From positions 51,349,018 to 51,413,017 of the forward strand of contig NC_090173.1 of the NCBI RefSeq assembly GCF_024679245.1: DNA of 64,000 bases, given 5' to 3'. This DNA is from Pseudorasbora parva. Taxonomy: Eukaryota > Chordata > Actinopteri > Cypriniformes > Gobionidae. Below the pieces are notes generated by a model. That model did not search any database, was not told the origin of the DNA, and worked only from the letters and a program-made list of their open reading frames with translations. Positions 25,101 through 34,752 of this stretch are shown here, one piece after another; positions within the stretch are counted from its first letter, which is position 1; each line of letters begins with the position of its first letter. The position numbers were made by a program, and so were the translations under genes.

Positions 25101-25808
25101 ATTAAATCTGAAAAATTAAGACTAGCATTTAAGTTAAGTGATTTGTTTTATTAAAATATAAAATGAATATCTGTGCAAATGTATAATTGAAATATTAGAT
25201 ATGAACTGCACTTATAATGCATTTATTTATCTTTCTTAATGTTAATTTAAACATTACTAATGCTTTACTAACTACTAACGCATTATTAAAATCTTGTTAA
25301 CATTAGTTAATGCACTGTAAACTAACATGCACAAACCATGAACAGCTGGGTTTTTATTAACAAATGTTAACAAAGATTAACTAATGCTGAACAGAGGTGT
25401 TGTTCATGGTTAGTTCATGTTAACTAATGTATTAACTGATGTTAACTTATACAACCTTATTGTAAAGTGTTTCCCATATCGCTTGCTAAGTTTTGCCAGG
25501 TTTGGCACTGGCAGGCGGCCCGACGGATTGGTCATTACCTGAAAATAGGAGCTGAAGGAGGCCAGAACAATCCGGTGACAGGGAAACTCCTGGCCTCCGC
25601 AGCACAGAGTCACGTCACAGAAGGCGTTGTTGAGCCGTAAGCTGTTCAAGCCTTCCAGCACCTTGTTGGGATGCCGAGCCTCCACAAACACGTAGTCTTC
25701 GCTGTCCAGAGAGGCCAAAGGTAAGCCGGAGTCCTCCACGCAGGGAGACGGAGGGAGCGTGGAGCTGGGCGGAGAGGTGGCCGGCAGATTCACTGCCATT
25801 ATTTCCAT
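12647..25808 (-). CDS. Kelch-like (BTB-BACK-Kelch) protein, 621 aa, 10 coding exons, intact
   Basis: Coding exons in order: 25808-25539, 24500-24174, 22913-22770, 20609-20423, 18463-18317, 16621-16493, 15814-15638, 15010-14864, 14792-14627, 12818-12647. All introns are GT-AG with consistent phases (1866 nt). Residues about 48-165 are the BTB/POZ domain (FCDVTL, GQEFPCHRIVLAS), 170-305 the BACK domain (EEFLSL, VRxACC-type helices, IRLPLI), and 310-621 six kelch blades, one per exon, each with a GG pair and a spaced Y...W (GGEDD, GGEFP, GGWEG, GGAVL, GGWHA, GGEEG). The family supplies substrate adaptors for Cullin-3 ubiquitin ligases; that role is inferred here. The ATG at 25808 lies 23 bases into an exon whose acceptor follows TTCTCTCAG at about 25831. 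A non-coding first exon may end at 26641. The fragment RPRRATGTAEVIVTVGGED recalls the KLHL21/24/25/35 group, but I cannot assign the orthologue. Confidence 0.93.
13130..14310. repeat. Cluster of GGGTCAATTTGACCC palindromes in kelch-like intron 9
   Basis: Near-identical palindromes occur at about 13145-13159 and 13488-13502, with a variant GGGTCCATTTGACCC at about 14289-14303. A related GGGTCAAAATGACCC lies at about 23287-23301 in another intron. The surrounding DNA is AT-rich. Such motifs are familiar from piggyBac-type repeat ends, but no complete element could be delimited. Confidence 0.45.
15960..16325 (-). repeat. tRNA-like (SINE-type) tandem repeat in a kelch-like intron
   Basis: Two partial copies, about 15960-16130 and 16190-16325, share TAGCCTTTAGCCTCATT, a GGTTTGAG(C/T)C block and GTTGCTGTGC.AGTAAACC on the minus strand. 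The first two resemble RNA polymerase III A- and B-boxes in tRNA-like spacing. I infer a tRNA-derived SINE, tandemly duplicated. No cloverleaf was verified. Confidence 0.4.
17130..17420 (-). repeat. Interspersed repeat, inverted relative of 2090-2420
   Basis: Carries TTTCTGAAGGATCATGTGAC and flanking AT-rich blocks, the reverse complement of the repeat after snu13. Non-coding, intronic. Confidence 0.6.
19043..19098. repeat. (TG)n microsatellite
   Basis: 28 uninterrupted TG units in an intron of the kelch-like gene. Confidence 0.95.
19243..20080. mobile_element. Non-autonomous DNA element, CTTAAAGGGTTACTTCAGCG ends
   Basis: The left end CTTAAAGGGTTACTTCAGCG pairs with the right end CGCTGAAGTACTCCTTTAAG, 18 of 20 bases. 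It is 838 bp, intronic, with no coding capacity. No target duplication could be read with confidence. Confidence 0.75.
20812..21004. mobile_element. hAT-type palindromic MITE with 8-bp target duplication
   Basis: 193 bp. The left arm CAGGGCTATTCAAATC and following bases are matched by the right arm ending GATTTGAATAGCCCTG; arms of about 60 bp are nearly perfect. It is flanked on both sides by GTATAAAG (20804-20811 and 21005-21012), a perfect 8-bp duplication that fixes the boundaries and supports hAT origin. Related to 2538-2707. Confidence 0.93.
22170..22320 (+). repeat. Interspersed repeat with CTTAAAAATAAAGG and AAGAACC motifs
   Basis: Starts ACACTCTTAAAAATAAAGG and contains AGAACCATTTTTGGTTC and GAGAACC/AAGAACC repeats, a pattern common in teleost introns. 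Non-coding; family not named. Confidence 0.55.
23402..24125. mobile_element. DNA element with CAGGGCTCCAGACT ends and 5-bp TGACA duplication
   Basis: The left end CAGGGCTCCAGACT pairs with the right end AGTCTGGAGCCCCG. TGACA flanks both sides (23397-23401 and 24126-24130). It is 724 bp in kelch-like intron 3 with no intact coding frame. Its right end is shared with the fragment in snu13 intron 2. Confidence 0.8.
24530..25015. repeat. Fold-back repeat in kelch-like intron 2
   Basis: After a GGGATAGTTCACCCAAAAATG start, bases about 24644-24770 are largely reverse-complementary to about 24904-25011 (ATCCGATGGCTCAGAAAGGC with GCCTTTCTGAGCCATCGGAT; CTCTACAATCATTTTATGAA with TCATAAAATGATTGTAGAG). 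The transcript could form a long hairpin just upstream of exon 24500-24174 (genomic order). Confidence 0.75.
25230..25475 (+). repeat. AT-rich TTAACATTAGTTAATGC repeat
   Basis: Contains reiterated GTTAACTAATG-type words and self-complementary blocks; similar sequence occurs at 2710-2830. Non-coding, intronic. Confidence 0.5.
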
Positions 25809-26638
25809 CTCTACAATCACTCAGGCTGAGAGAACGACAGAGGAGAACACCATTCAAGCATGATATATGGCATCTAAAACTATTACAGCCCTTTCTAATT
25901 AATGTCATAACTTCATGCATATTTATTATTATACTTCATAACTATTGAGAGGCTACATGGAATATTTGTTATTGGTTTCTTTCAACGAAGGACAATTTAA
26001 ACTAACTATGAAAAGATATATATAAAAAAAGGATATTTCAACCAGAAATCTTCATTTTTCAATCTTCAAGTGTATTATGAATGCAAGTGGGGAAAAAAGA
26101 ATGCAATAATAAATCTAACTTTTATTTTGTCCTTGCAATAAATTCTATACAAATAAATACATTTACTTAGTTATAATATAACTGTTTTACAGATGCAAAA
26201 TGTATTATACAAATCTATTTCGTTTTCAATAACGTTATGTACATTAAGGTATACATATATTGTATAATAATGACAGCAAGTCTAATAATAATGGCAGACA
26301 TTCTGTGGAAAAAACAACCTGTCACATTTCATCATTGCAGTTCAGCTCATGTATCATTTCTCCCGTTTGTTTACTCTTAAATTACTACAAAGGAATAAAA
26401 TAAAGTATGCTCGTGTGGTATGTGTGTATATGTTTAAATATTATTAGAGATTCAACAGGCATGAATTAACTCCCACACTGTGTGATAAAGTAACACATTA
26501 TTAAAGGGGAGGTTGACTGGTTAAACCAGTTTGGAAATACCTCCAGTAGCTAATTCACGCGAATGATGAGTGAGAGTAAAGGCGAAGTCGCCGGAAGCGA
26601 TAAAGACATACATCTAAACTCAACAGCAGCTCGATCTT

Positions 26639-26760
26639 ACCGAGAAACCTGTCTGAGTTGAAATCAGCTCAAATCCTCCATATCTTCACCTGCAACTGTT
26701 TATGAAGAGTCGTGACGCCATGTCTTCTTCTTTAAAAGCAGACGGAGGCGCAAGAGTCGA
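26639..26760 (-). promoter_or_regulatory. Possible non-coding first exon and promoter of the kelch-like gene
   Basis: On the minus strand a good donor, CTCG|GTAAGA, occurs with its GT at 26640-26639. It would splice in the 5' UTR to the exon beginning near 25831. The stretch just upstream is more GC-rich than its surroundings. Inference only; no start site can be seen. Confidence 0.35.
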
Positions 26761-26844
26761 AACATGAAGCACCCGCGCCACCTCTCGATGTGGAGGGTTT
26801 ATTTGGCTGAGGGGGCAAGAGAGTGGGGGAAAACGCCCCTCTTA

Positions 26845-27260
26845 AAGGGTTAGTTCACCAAAAAATATAATTGATGTCATTATAATTATAATTATAGTTA
26901 TAACTCCTCACCCTAATGTCGTTCCACACCCATAAGACCTGTTCATCTTCAGAACACAGTTTAATATATTTTAGTCTGAGAGCGTATCGATGCACACAAT
27001 ACTGTCCATGTCCAGAAAGGGAATAAAAGCATCATCAAAGTAGTCCATTTGGGACATCAGTTAGTTCATTAGAATCTCTTGAAGTATCGAAAATACATTT
27101 TGGTCCAAAAATTATAAAAACTACAACTTTATTCAGCATTGCATGTCTTCCGGTTTAGTTTTCAATCCACAAATAAAGATTCAAACGGTTGTGAATCAGC
27201 GTATTGATTCATGATTTGGATCGCGTATCAAACTGCCAAACTGCTATCCTGACGTGATCA
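26845..27260 (+). repeat. Cyprinid-type GGGTTAGTTCACC repeat, direct copy of 11057-11560
   Basis: Same order and orientation of blocks as the copy at 11.1-11.5 kb, including CATCATCAAAGTAGTCCAT and TGTCCATGTCCAGAAAGGG. Non-coding. Confidence 0.7.
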
Positions 27261-27304
27261 TAGCCTACTCAATTCTAGTCAGAATATGAGTCTGAAACTG
27301 CTCC

Positions 27305-27415
27305 CAGAGCTGCCAACTCTCACGCATTGGCCGTGAGACACACGCATTTGATTGGTTTCACACGCTCACACGCCACACCCCTGATTTCTCACGCTGAAGT
27401 GTCAACCCTGTCGGT
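27305..27415 (+). repeat. Fragment of the GCCAACTCTCACGC repeat
   Basis: GCTGCCAACTCTCACGCATTG and TCTCACGC words match the left end of the element at 49216-50400; the rest of that element is absent. Further on, to 28380, I see no gene. Confidence 0.55.
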
Positions 27416-27962
27416 CAAATGCCTGAAAGATAAGTTTATCTATAAATCTACCTGATGAGTAATCGAGTACCTCGTAATCGATTAGTTATGCTTTCGGTGA
27501 GGGGGTTCAAGATAAATGTGCAAATAAATAAGTGTAGCGCGACCAAAACCTACATTCCGTTTTAAGTTCTGACGAGAACGAGCAATGAGCGAAGAGCAAA
27601 AGCGTCGCTAGCTAACTATGGTCGCAAGTTGCATCATTAACGTTAACCGAGTCGGTGTTTCCCGAAACATTGTTCCAACAAACGTTTGCAAACTGCATCA
27701 CAAAGTTGGTTGGAATGACAGCTCTCGACCTGTGATTAGAAGCAGAGTTTCTTGGTTTCATGACATGTGGACTTAAATGTCCATTTTTTAACGAAACAAT
27801 TCGTAACGAAAATAAATAGTCAAGCAATCCGCACGCGGGCAGCTCATGACTGGAGTCTCAGAGCGGTTCTGTTTGCACTGTGAGTAACCTGCATCTTTAG
27901 CCTAATCCAGTAAATTTTAGCACTTTGAGATTTTGTTTAATATAAAGTGCATTATACATAAA

Positions 27963-27963
<1 letters not shown>

Positions 27964-27994
<31 letters not shown>
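27964..27994. repeat. (TTA)n microsatellite
   Basis: About ten TTA units, uninterrupted. Confidence 0.9.
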
Positions 27995-27996
<2 letters not shown>

Positions 27997-28479
27997 CCTG
28001 ACTCCTGAGTATCTCATTTAAGTTGCATACATTTTGTTCTTGCACTGATGTTAAATTTGTAGCCATTTTGCACTTTGACAGCCAGTTTGAGATATGGGCT
28101 ATATTCCAGAATTTTGTGCAATAATTCTGACAGTTTTTCCCATTGAAATGACTGGGAAAAAGTGTCCCAATAAACCCGAATTCACCCAATACTCTTTGAA
28201 ATCATAATTACATTGCATTATGTTGCTTGGAACCCCAAATATTACAACATTCTTCATTATTTGTAACAATCTCATTGTAAAAAAAGAAGAATAAAGTAGT
28301 TTCAATATAGCTAGCTACTTTTTGATAGGAGTGTAGCTACTTTTTCATAAGGGTAGTGATAGATTTTATGTTGGTCTCAGCATGGAAGAGAAGTGGTCAG
28401 AGGGTCTCTTGTCCCTCTCTCTGAGGAAGATGTAAATCTGTGTTTGAATTTTTTACATTGGAATGTATGGTTTACATCT

Positions 28480-28839
28480 TCTGGAATCACTCCATATAAG
28501 GAACAGGTGCTGGTGGAGTGACTGGGAGTTGGAAAATGGTCCCTGCTATTTTCTATTACAAGATCTTCAGGAGCTCAAGGAAAGCCTGGATATCTGACCA
28601 AGAGATGACCATATTTAGACTTGTTTTTCTATGTTTATACCATGAGCTATATGATGGAATCTCCCTCTCATTGGTTCAAATCATGTTACACCCTTCATAT
28701 TCAATGTATATAACCTCTGCTTTACTAAATAAAGTGGAGAGAGATTTTGGATACTCTCCCTCAGCGCTGAGTCTTTGTTCATTCAACTGCCACTTCAGAA
28801 ACCTGGGATGAGACACGAATAAGGGGCAAAAACCTAACA
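28480..28839 (+). repeat. Probable 5' LTR of the endogenous retrovirus (left edge unsure)
   Basis: A TATATAA box at about 28707-28713, AATAAA at 28728-28733 and a CA end at 28838-28839 precede a GCTCGTC-containing stretch reminiscent of, but weaker than, the proline-tRNA primer site of gammaretroviruses. The gag start follows about 490 bases later. No second LTR is available to fix the left boundary. Confidence 0.5.
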
Positions 28840-29324
28840 ATTTTTGCTCGTCTCTGGGGTTTCTCAAGACAGGTAAGAAATAAAATGCTTAAGTGCATCT
28901 TACTGTCTGTTGAGAAATTGATCCTCGTATTTTCGTGCCGCACTTCTTTCATAGTTGTTAAAAGTGGTTATCCTCGTATTTTCTTGATAAATATGGAAAG
29001 AGTGAAAGGGGACTGATCATCTTTTTCATTTTTTGGTGTTATCCTCACAGATTTTTATTTGTGGGAAGGAAAGAGAATTTGAGTTGAAGATTTTTTTTCT
29101 CTCTCAGTAGTCTATTTCATTGTGATATCCTCAGTTCTTTTTGGCAGTTGAATGAATACTATTGAATTTAAAATAATTCTTTATTTTGGTCAAAAATACA
29201 AAAAAAGTTAATACAAAGCTGCAGACTTTTATTTGAAATTTATTTGGCAAATTCCTTAAAAAAATAAAAAATAATATATTGTAAAGCTTGCATTAAGTAA
29301 AGAGATCTTTGTTGGCTGTTTCAA

Positions 29325-30042
29325 ATGGGTGACACAATAAGTCGACCATTAATTGGGGAAACTCCAAAAGATTTTATGATTCGTAATAATAAAGCATTCT
29401 TCACGGAACCCTATCTCTCTAATCTCGCGGGGTGGTCAGAAGGGAAAATACAATTAGATCCTTTTCCCCGTGATGGGTCTTTTAAAAATGAAGATATGCG
29501 TCTAGCAAATAATATGGTCTATGGGTCTTGGGGTGATTCAAAATGGCCTGAGGAGTATATGAAGGATTCATATAAAACTTGGATGAAGATGAAAACATAC
29601 TGGGAAAAAGGGCCAGAGTTGAAAAAAGGGGACAGCTCTGTCTCTCCAACTCCACTGCAGCTAAAAGCTGATGCGTACCTACCGCCGTATGAATGTGTTA
29701 ATTCTGCTGAAGTTTCGAAGCCCTTGACTAATCGCTTATATCCGTCGTTGCCAAAAACAAATGAAGTTTTTTCCGTTTTTACAAATTCCCGATGGATTTA
29801 AAATTACTCCCTTAAATATTACGGAAGCAGTGGCAATCTGCAAAGATCTGCAGGATCCTTCTAAAACACCACATCAATTTGTATCACTATTGAAACGGTT
29901 AACAGCCTACAGTCAACTGACAGGGCGAGATTATCGTTTTATTTTGACTAAAACACTGCCTGCAGAAATTACGGAGGATGAAATGATTGGGGAAATTGAG
30001 TATTTAAACCCCAAATACGATACACCGCCTACACAGACATGA
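29325..30042 (+). pseudogene. Retroviral gag remnant (matrix and part of capsid)
   Basis: Begins MGDTIS, a Gly-2 context typical for myristoylated Gag. About 150 codons of matrix-like sequence follow with a PPYE motif near codon 124 (late-domain-like). A one-base frame change near 29770 moves the frame to a capsid-like segment ending at 30042. No zinc knuckle or protease follows; RT sequence resumes within a few bases, implying an internal deletion. Confidence 0.75.
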
Positions 30043-30049
30043 CACAGGA

Positions 30050-30241
30050 TTCATTGATGTCCAGCCCTATTTTGATAAGCTAATAACAGACAAGCCTGTT
30101 TATAAGAAACAGTACCCCATCTCAAAAGAAAAGGTGGAGGGTATTCTTTCTGTTATTGATAAATTACTGGCTCAAGGTATTCTGGTACACCTTATAATAC
30201 GTCAATTAATCCAATCAAGAAAGCAAATAGTTCTTGGCGCC
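30050..30241 (+). pseudogene. Retroviral RT, N-terminal fragment before the Gypsy insertion
   Basis: Contains the QYPISKEKVEGI and LLAQGIL motifs of the start of a retroviral RT, with a small deletion before the segment that leads to the insertion point. The reading continues after the insertion at 34748. Confidence 0.75.
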
Positions 30242-30403
30242 TGTTGTGTCTGCCGTTAGATAATAATCACACAACACAATCATCTACAGTGTGACTCACG
30301 TTGTTCTTTTATTGAACTGGAACTGAACTTGATTTCCTACGCAATACTACAGGTCATCACAGGCTTATCACAAACTATGATACCCAATAGTACATACATT
30401 ACA
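30242..30403 (-). repeat. 3' LTR of the Gypsy element
   Basis: 162 bp. Compared by eye with 34578-34747 it shows about six substitutions and one 8-bp deletion near 30356. The internal TTTTATT reads as AATAAA on the element strand. Confidence 0.9.
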
Positions 30404-30417
30404 CTTTCCTTCCCCAC
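30404..30417 (-). promoter_or_regulatory. Polypurine tract of the Gypsy element
   Basis: GGGGAAGGAAAGTG on the element strand directly abuts the 3' LTR start (TGTAATG), as expected for plus-strand priming. Confidence 0.75.
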
Positions 30418-30507
30418 TAGATTAATCATAGTAAGAAATATGAGATACTTAACTACAAACTTACAATTTACAGTTACTCTAACACAATGTTGCTAACTAC
30501 AACATAG

Positions 30508-31660
30508 CTATAAATCAAGCCTTTTTGGGGGTTTTCTAACTCTCTCAGGATAACATCTCTGTGAGTCTGGGTGAGTAGGTGCCGGTGTAACTGGAATTGT
30601 CACATCTGGTTTGTCTTGATGCGGCTCAGAGTCATCTGCGTTAACTGAGGTAGAAGTTGCAGTTTCAACAGTGTCAATGTCCTTGTTATTTGCATCAGAA
30701 ACAGGTAACAAGGGAGGGACAGGCGAGGTTCCTGTTTGGCGATCTACCAACTGATCTACATGGCGTCTCCATGTGTTATCTCCAACCTGCACTGTGTACA
30801 TCAGGGGGCCCGTCCGGGTGGTGATGGTACCAGGTTGCCACTTTTCCAGTCGGTAGTCACGTGCCAAGACTTGTTGTCCAACTTGAAAATTCCTTGTGGG
30901 TCTATCCATCATGTGTGCAAATTGTTTGTTTTCCACGTGACGTCGAACATCGGGTTTGATGAGATCTAAGCGAGACCTTAAGTTTCTCTTAAGGAACATC
31001 ATTGCTGGTGTTTGGCCAGTCGTGGCGTGTCTCGCGTTTCTGTACATAAAAAGGAAGTTATCTATTTTATGTTGCACCGAGATGTCGTCATTGTCCATTG
31101 CCTTTATTGCTTTCTTGAATGTCTGTACGAACCTTTCCACCAAGCCGTTAGTGGCAGGATGGTATGGTGCAGACGTGATATGTTTGATTCTGTTTAACTT
31201 CATGAATTTCTGAAACTCATCTGAGACAAACTGCCGTCCGTTATCCGTGCATATTTGTTCTGGCAACCCATTCCTGGAGAATATTGTTCTCAACACAGAA
31301 ACAGTCTTTTCAGATGTAGTTGTTTTCATTGGGACAACTTCAGGCCATTTAGAATGTGCGTCCACGGCGATTAAGAACATGGAGTCCTTGAATGGTCCAG
31401 CAAAGTCGATGTGGACTCTTTGCCATGGTGTTGATGGCCATTCCCAGGGATGCAAGGGAGCTAATGGTGGACAGTTTTTTGGTTCTTTGACATCCAGGAC
31501 AAACCTTTGTTAGATCCTCAATCTGCTTGTCAATTCCCGGCCACCACATATAACTATGTGCAAGGTTCTTCATTTTCACAGTACCCAAATGTCCTTCATG
31601 CAGTGTATCCATCATCTTACTACGCAATTTGGGGGGAATGACAACTCGTAATCCACACAT
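30508..31660 (-). pseudogene. Gypsy integrase, nearly complete
   Basis: Zinc-binding part at 31660-31349 (HEGHLGTVKMKNLA, CPGCQRTK), then a frame change, and the core and C-terminus at 31455-30508 (315 codons). All three core acids are visible: VHIDFAGPF, CTDNGRQF and HPATNGLVERF. A GPY/F-like module (TGPLMYTVQVG) and a Pro/Ser-rich tail follow. The core frame itself is open. Confidence 0.88.
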
Positions 31661-31798
31661 CAGAGTTCCTTGACATACAGAAAGCTGTTACAGTGAGTTT
31701 CCATGTGCTGGCCATCCATGTACGGTGATGTCATAGACTTTAGACAACGTTGGGTCATTACGAGTTTCCCTTTGAACAGTGGCATTTGTTATGGGTAA

Positions 31799-33453
31799 CT
31801 AACTCATGACTGTGGTGTGAAACATGTCAGCTGGATCCATAGCATGCGACTCTCCCGTTGACTTCAGTGGAAGACGCGACAATTCGTCCGCGTTACCGTG
31901 TAGTTTGGTGCCTTTGTACTCAATATCATATTGGTGAGCACCCAAGAAGAGTGACCAACGCTGCAGCCGTGCCGAAGTCATCACTGAGATACCCTTCCGA
32001 GCGTTAAAAATCGAGACCAAGGGCTGATGGTCTGTGATCAGGGTAAACCGTTGACCATACAGATAATGGTGGAATTTTTTTTATACCCCACACAAGACTA
32101 AGTGCTTCTCTGTCTATTTGTGCGTAGTCGTTAGTGATCTCGATGCGTAGGCTATCGGCTTTTAAGTGCCTTCTGGAAACTTGTGCGACAGCACTGCTCC
32201 GATTCCATGCGGTGACGCATCACAGCCCAACCTGATGGGCATGGATGGGTTAAAATGTGTCAACACTACATCAGAAGTTATGAGCAACTTTGTCTTTTGG
32301 AAAGCTTGTTCGCAACTGTCTGAACATTTCCACTGTGCTCTTGTTTGCAACAGTGCATTCAAAGGATGTAGCACAGTTGAGAGGTTCGGAAGGAATTTGT
32401 GGTATTAGTTCACAAGTCCAAGATACGATCGGAGTTGTGACACATTTTGTGGGTTTGGTGCATTTAACACAGCTTCAATTTTATCCTGCGACTTGTGTAG
32501 ACCATCTTTGTCTATCACATGACCACAGTAAGAAATCTGAGGCTTAAAGAACTCACATTTTTCTTTATTAGCTCTTAGTCCATACTCACACAGTCGCATC
32601 AGCAACCGTTGTAAGTTTTGGAGATGATCTGTATCATTCTTTCCTGTTACAATGATATCATCCAGGTAACATTGTGTTCCCGGAATGCCCTGCAGAACCT
32701 GGTCCATCGCTCTTTGCCACAGAGCGGGGGCTGAGGCGATTCTGAAGACAAGACGGTTGTACTGATAGAGCCCTTTATGTGTGTTTATGGTCAAGAATTT
32801 CTTGGATTGCTCGTCCATCTCCATTTGGAGGTAAGCTTGGGCCAGATCAATTTTTGAGAAGTGTTCCCCACCTGACAAGGATGCAAAAATATCTTCAATG
32901 CGCGGCAGGGGATACTGTACTGGATGAAGTACTGAATTAATGGTCACTTTAAAGTCACCGCAAATACGCACATCTCCTGTCTTCCCTTTTTTATCACTGG
33001 GACTATGGGTGTTGCCCATTCACTCCGTTCAACTTTAATCAGGATTCCTGTCTTTTCTAGATGATCCAGCTCAGCCTCCACCTTGGGACGAATTGCATAC
33101 GGAACTGGGCGAGCTTTAAAGAATTTTGGAGAAGTATCTTCTTTCAACTCCAATTTCCCTTTTATTCCTTTAAGTGTTCCTATTCCTTTCTGAAACACGT
33201 GCTCCGCATTTTCTAGAATTTGTGTCAAAGACTTTTGAGTCTCTTTGTTTGTGATTTGCTGGGATACATCCAGGTTTTTAATTGCGTGCCAGTCCAGAGG
33301 AATTTTTCTCAGCCATTCACGTCCGAACAATGCAGGTCCTCCGTTTTCTAGCACATACAGGTCCAGCTGCTGTTGATGTTCTTTGTGCTTCACAGTTACG
33401 GGCAATTTCCCTTCTGGAGACACTTTTTCACCAGTATAAGTCTTTAATATCAC
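31799..33453 (-). pseudogene. Gypsy reverse transcriptase and RNase H, broken
   Basis: Protease tail and RT start at 33453-32944 (ALFGREWL, KARPVPYAIRPKVEAELD). A frame change near 33000 leads to 33019-32405 with FSKIDLAQAYLQ and CYLDDIIVTG (catalytic Asp pair). RNase H pieces lie at 32374-32162 (LGCDASPHGIGAVLS) and 32020-31799 (HQYDIEYKGTKLHGNADELS), separated by frame breaks. Confidence 0.85.
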
Positions 33454-33486
33454 TGATGTCTTTTGCAGTGTTTTTTTTTAAAACAG

Positions 33487-34407
33487 TTACTTGTAGTCAG
33501 CTGCTGAGATGACCGATAAAGCAGAACCAGTGTCCAACTCCATTTTGAGTTTAACTCCTGACACTTCTGGTGTGAGCCAAATGACTCTACGATCTGACTC
33601 CTTAATATTGTAAAGTTCCAGACATGAAAGATCATCCGTACCTGAACATGTATTCGCTTCATTTTCAGTTACTAGATGTACAGAGGCAGATTTACGTTTC
33701 ACTTTGTGCAATTTGCCGCTCTGAGTCTTCCATTTTTCTGTTTTGCACACTCTCTCAATGTGCCCTTTTTTATCTTCTGCACTCTTTATCTTTGAACCAG
33801 CAGTCATTTCCATCATGAGACATTTCCCACAGCGATAACATTTCTGCTTTCTCTCTGACTTCAATGACAGTTTATTTGCTGCACATTCCATTGATTTTTG
33901 TTGCAATTCAAGTGCATCTTTTACTGCTGTCTCCATGGATATTGCTATGTCCAGTGCACGCTCGAGTGTCAAATCTTTTTCTGTCAGCAGTCTTTTTTGT
34001 GTGCTTTCATTGTGCATTCAACACACAAGCCTATCTCTTAATGCGTCTGCCAGTCCAGCTCCGAATTGACAATGCTCTGATAATCTACGCAACTCAGCTA
34101 TGTATTCTGAAATGCTCTCTCCTTTAGCTTGCTGCCGCTTATGGAATCTGAATCTTTCTGCAATCCATAATGATTTGGGGTTCAAATGTTCATTTAAAAT
34201 GCCCACTATTTGCTGAAACGTTTTATCCGCTGGCTTTTCCGGGGTTAACAAACTACGAAGTAGTCCATACGTCTTTGCTCCCATCACGCTCAGCAAAACG
34301 TCCACTTTCTTTTCATTTTCAAGAGTTAGCCACGCAATATAGCTCCACTCTTTCCACATAAGTTCCCCAATCCTCAGCATTACTATCAAATGCAGCGATA
34401 GTTCCAA
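33487..34407 (-). pseudogene. Gypsy gag and protease, broken
   Basis: Gag open from 34407 with a capsid-like segment (NEHLNPKSLWIAERFRF, ISEYIAELRRLSEHC). An in-frame TGA at 34018-34020 interrupts it, then the frame continues to 33487 with a zinc-knuckle remnant (CYRCGK ... GHIERVC, enlarged spacing) and the aspartic protease active site LDTGSALS. A frameshift in a T-rich run near 33480 ends it. Confidence 0.85.
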
Positions 34408-34562
34408 TCATTGACATTTTTTTTTTGCTTGTTTGCAGTTTCTCTTTACACATCAATTGGCTTTCTCTCTCTTCCACGTTACTCACGCTCTCTTTTCGTG
34501 ATCATCCTTTCTCTGTTTCCTGTCAATTCAGGTCTTATCATATCCGTGGGTGTCGATTCAGA

Positions 34563-34573
34563 CCTCGTCGCCA
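34563..34573 (-). promoter_or_regulatory. Primer-binding site, tRNA-Ser-like
   Basis: TGGCGACGAGG on the element strand lies 4 bases inside the 5' LTR. It is complementary to a 3' end CCTCGTCG+CCA, which from memory is that of vertebrate tRNA-Ser(GCT). Confidence 0.7.
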
Positions 34574-34577
34574 ATTT

Positions 34578-34747
34578 TGTCATGTCTGCCGTTAGATAAT
34601 AATCACACAACACAATCGTCTACAGTGCGACTCACGTTGTTCTTTTATTGAACTGGAACTGAACTTGATTTCCTATGCAATACTACAGGTCACCACTAGA
34701 GGGCAGGCTTATCACAAACTATGATACCCAATAGTACATACATTACA
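34578..34747 (-). repeat. 5' LTR of the Gypsy element
   Basis: 170 bp, begins TGTAATG and ends ACA on the element strand. It retains the CTAGAGGG block missing from the other LTR. Confidence 0.9.
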
Positions 34748-34752
34748 GCGCC

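Larger units (their letters stand above)
30242..34747 (-). mobile_element. Ty3/Gypsy LTR retrotransposon inserted in the retrovirus
   Basis: 4506 bp, coding on the minus strand. Bounded by LTRs at 30242-30403 and 34578-34747 (TG...CA ends) and by the 5-bp target duplication GCGCC (30237-30241, 34748-34752). The order gag, protease, RT, RNase H, integrase and the integrase style match the Gypsy group often annotated as K02A2.6-like (Mag-type). All coding parts carry stops or frameshifts. Confidence 0.93.

Noticed and set aside
25615..25920. 101-codon minus-strand frame overlapping the kelch-like start exon
   Set aside because: Different frame from the BTB-coding frame and crosses the splice acceptor; not real.
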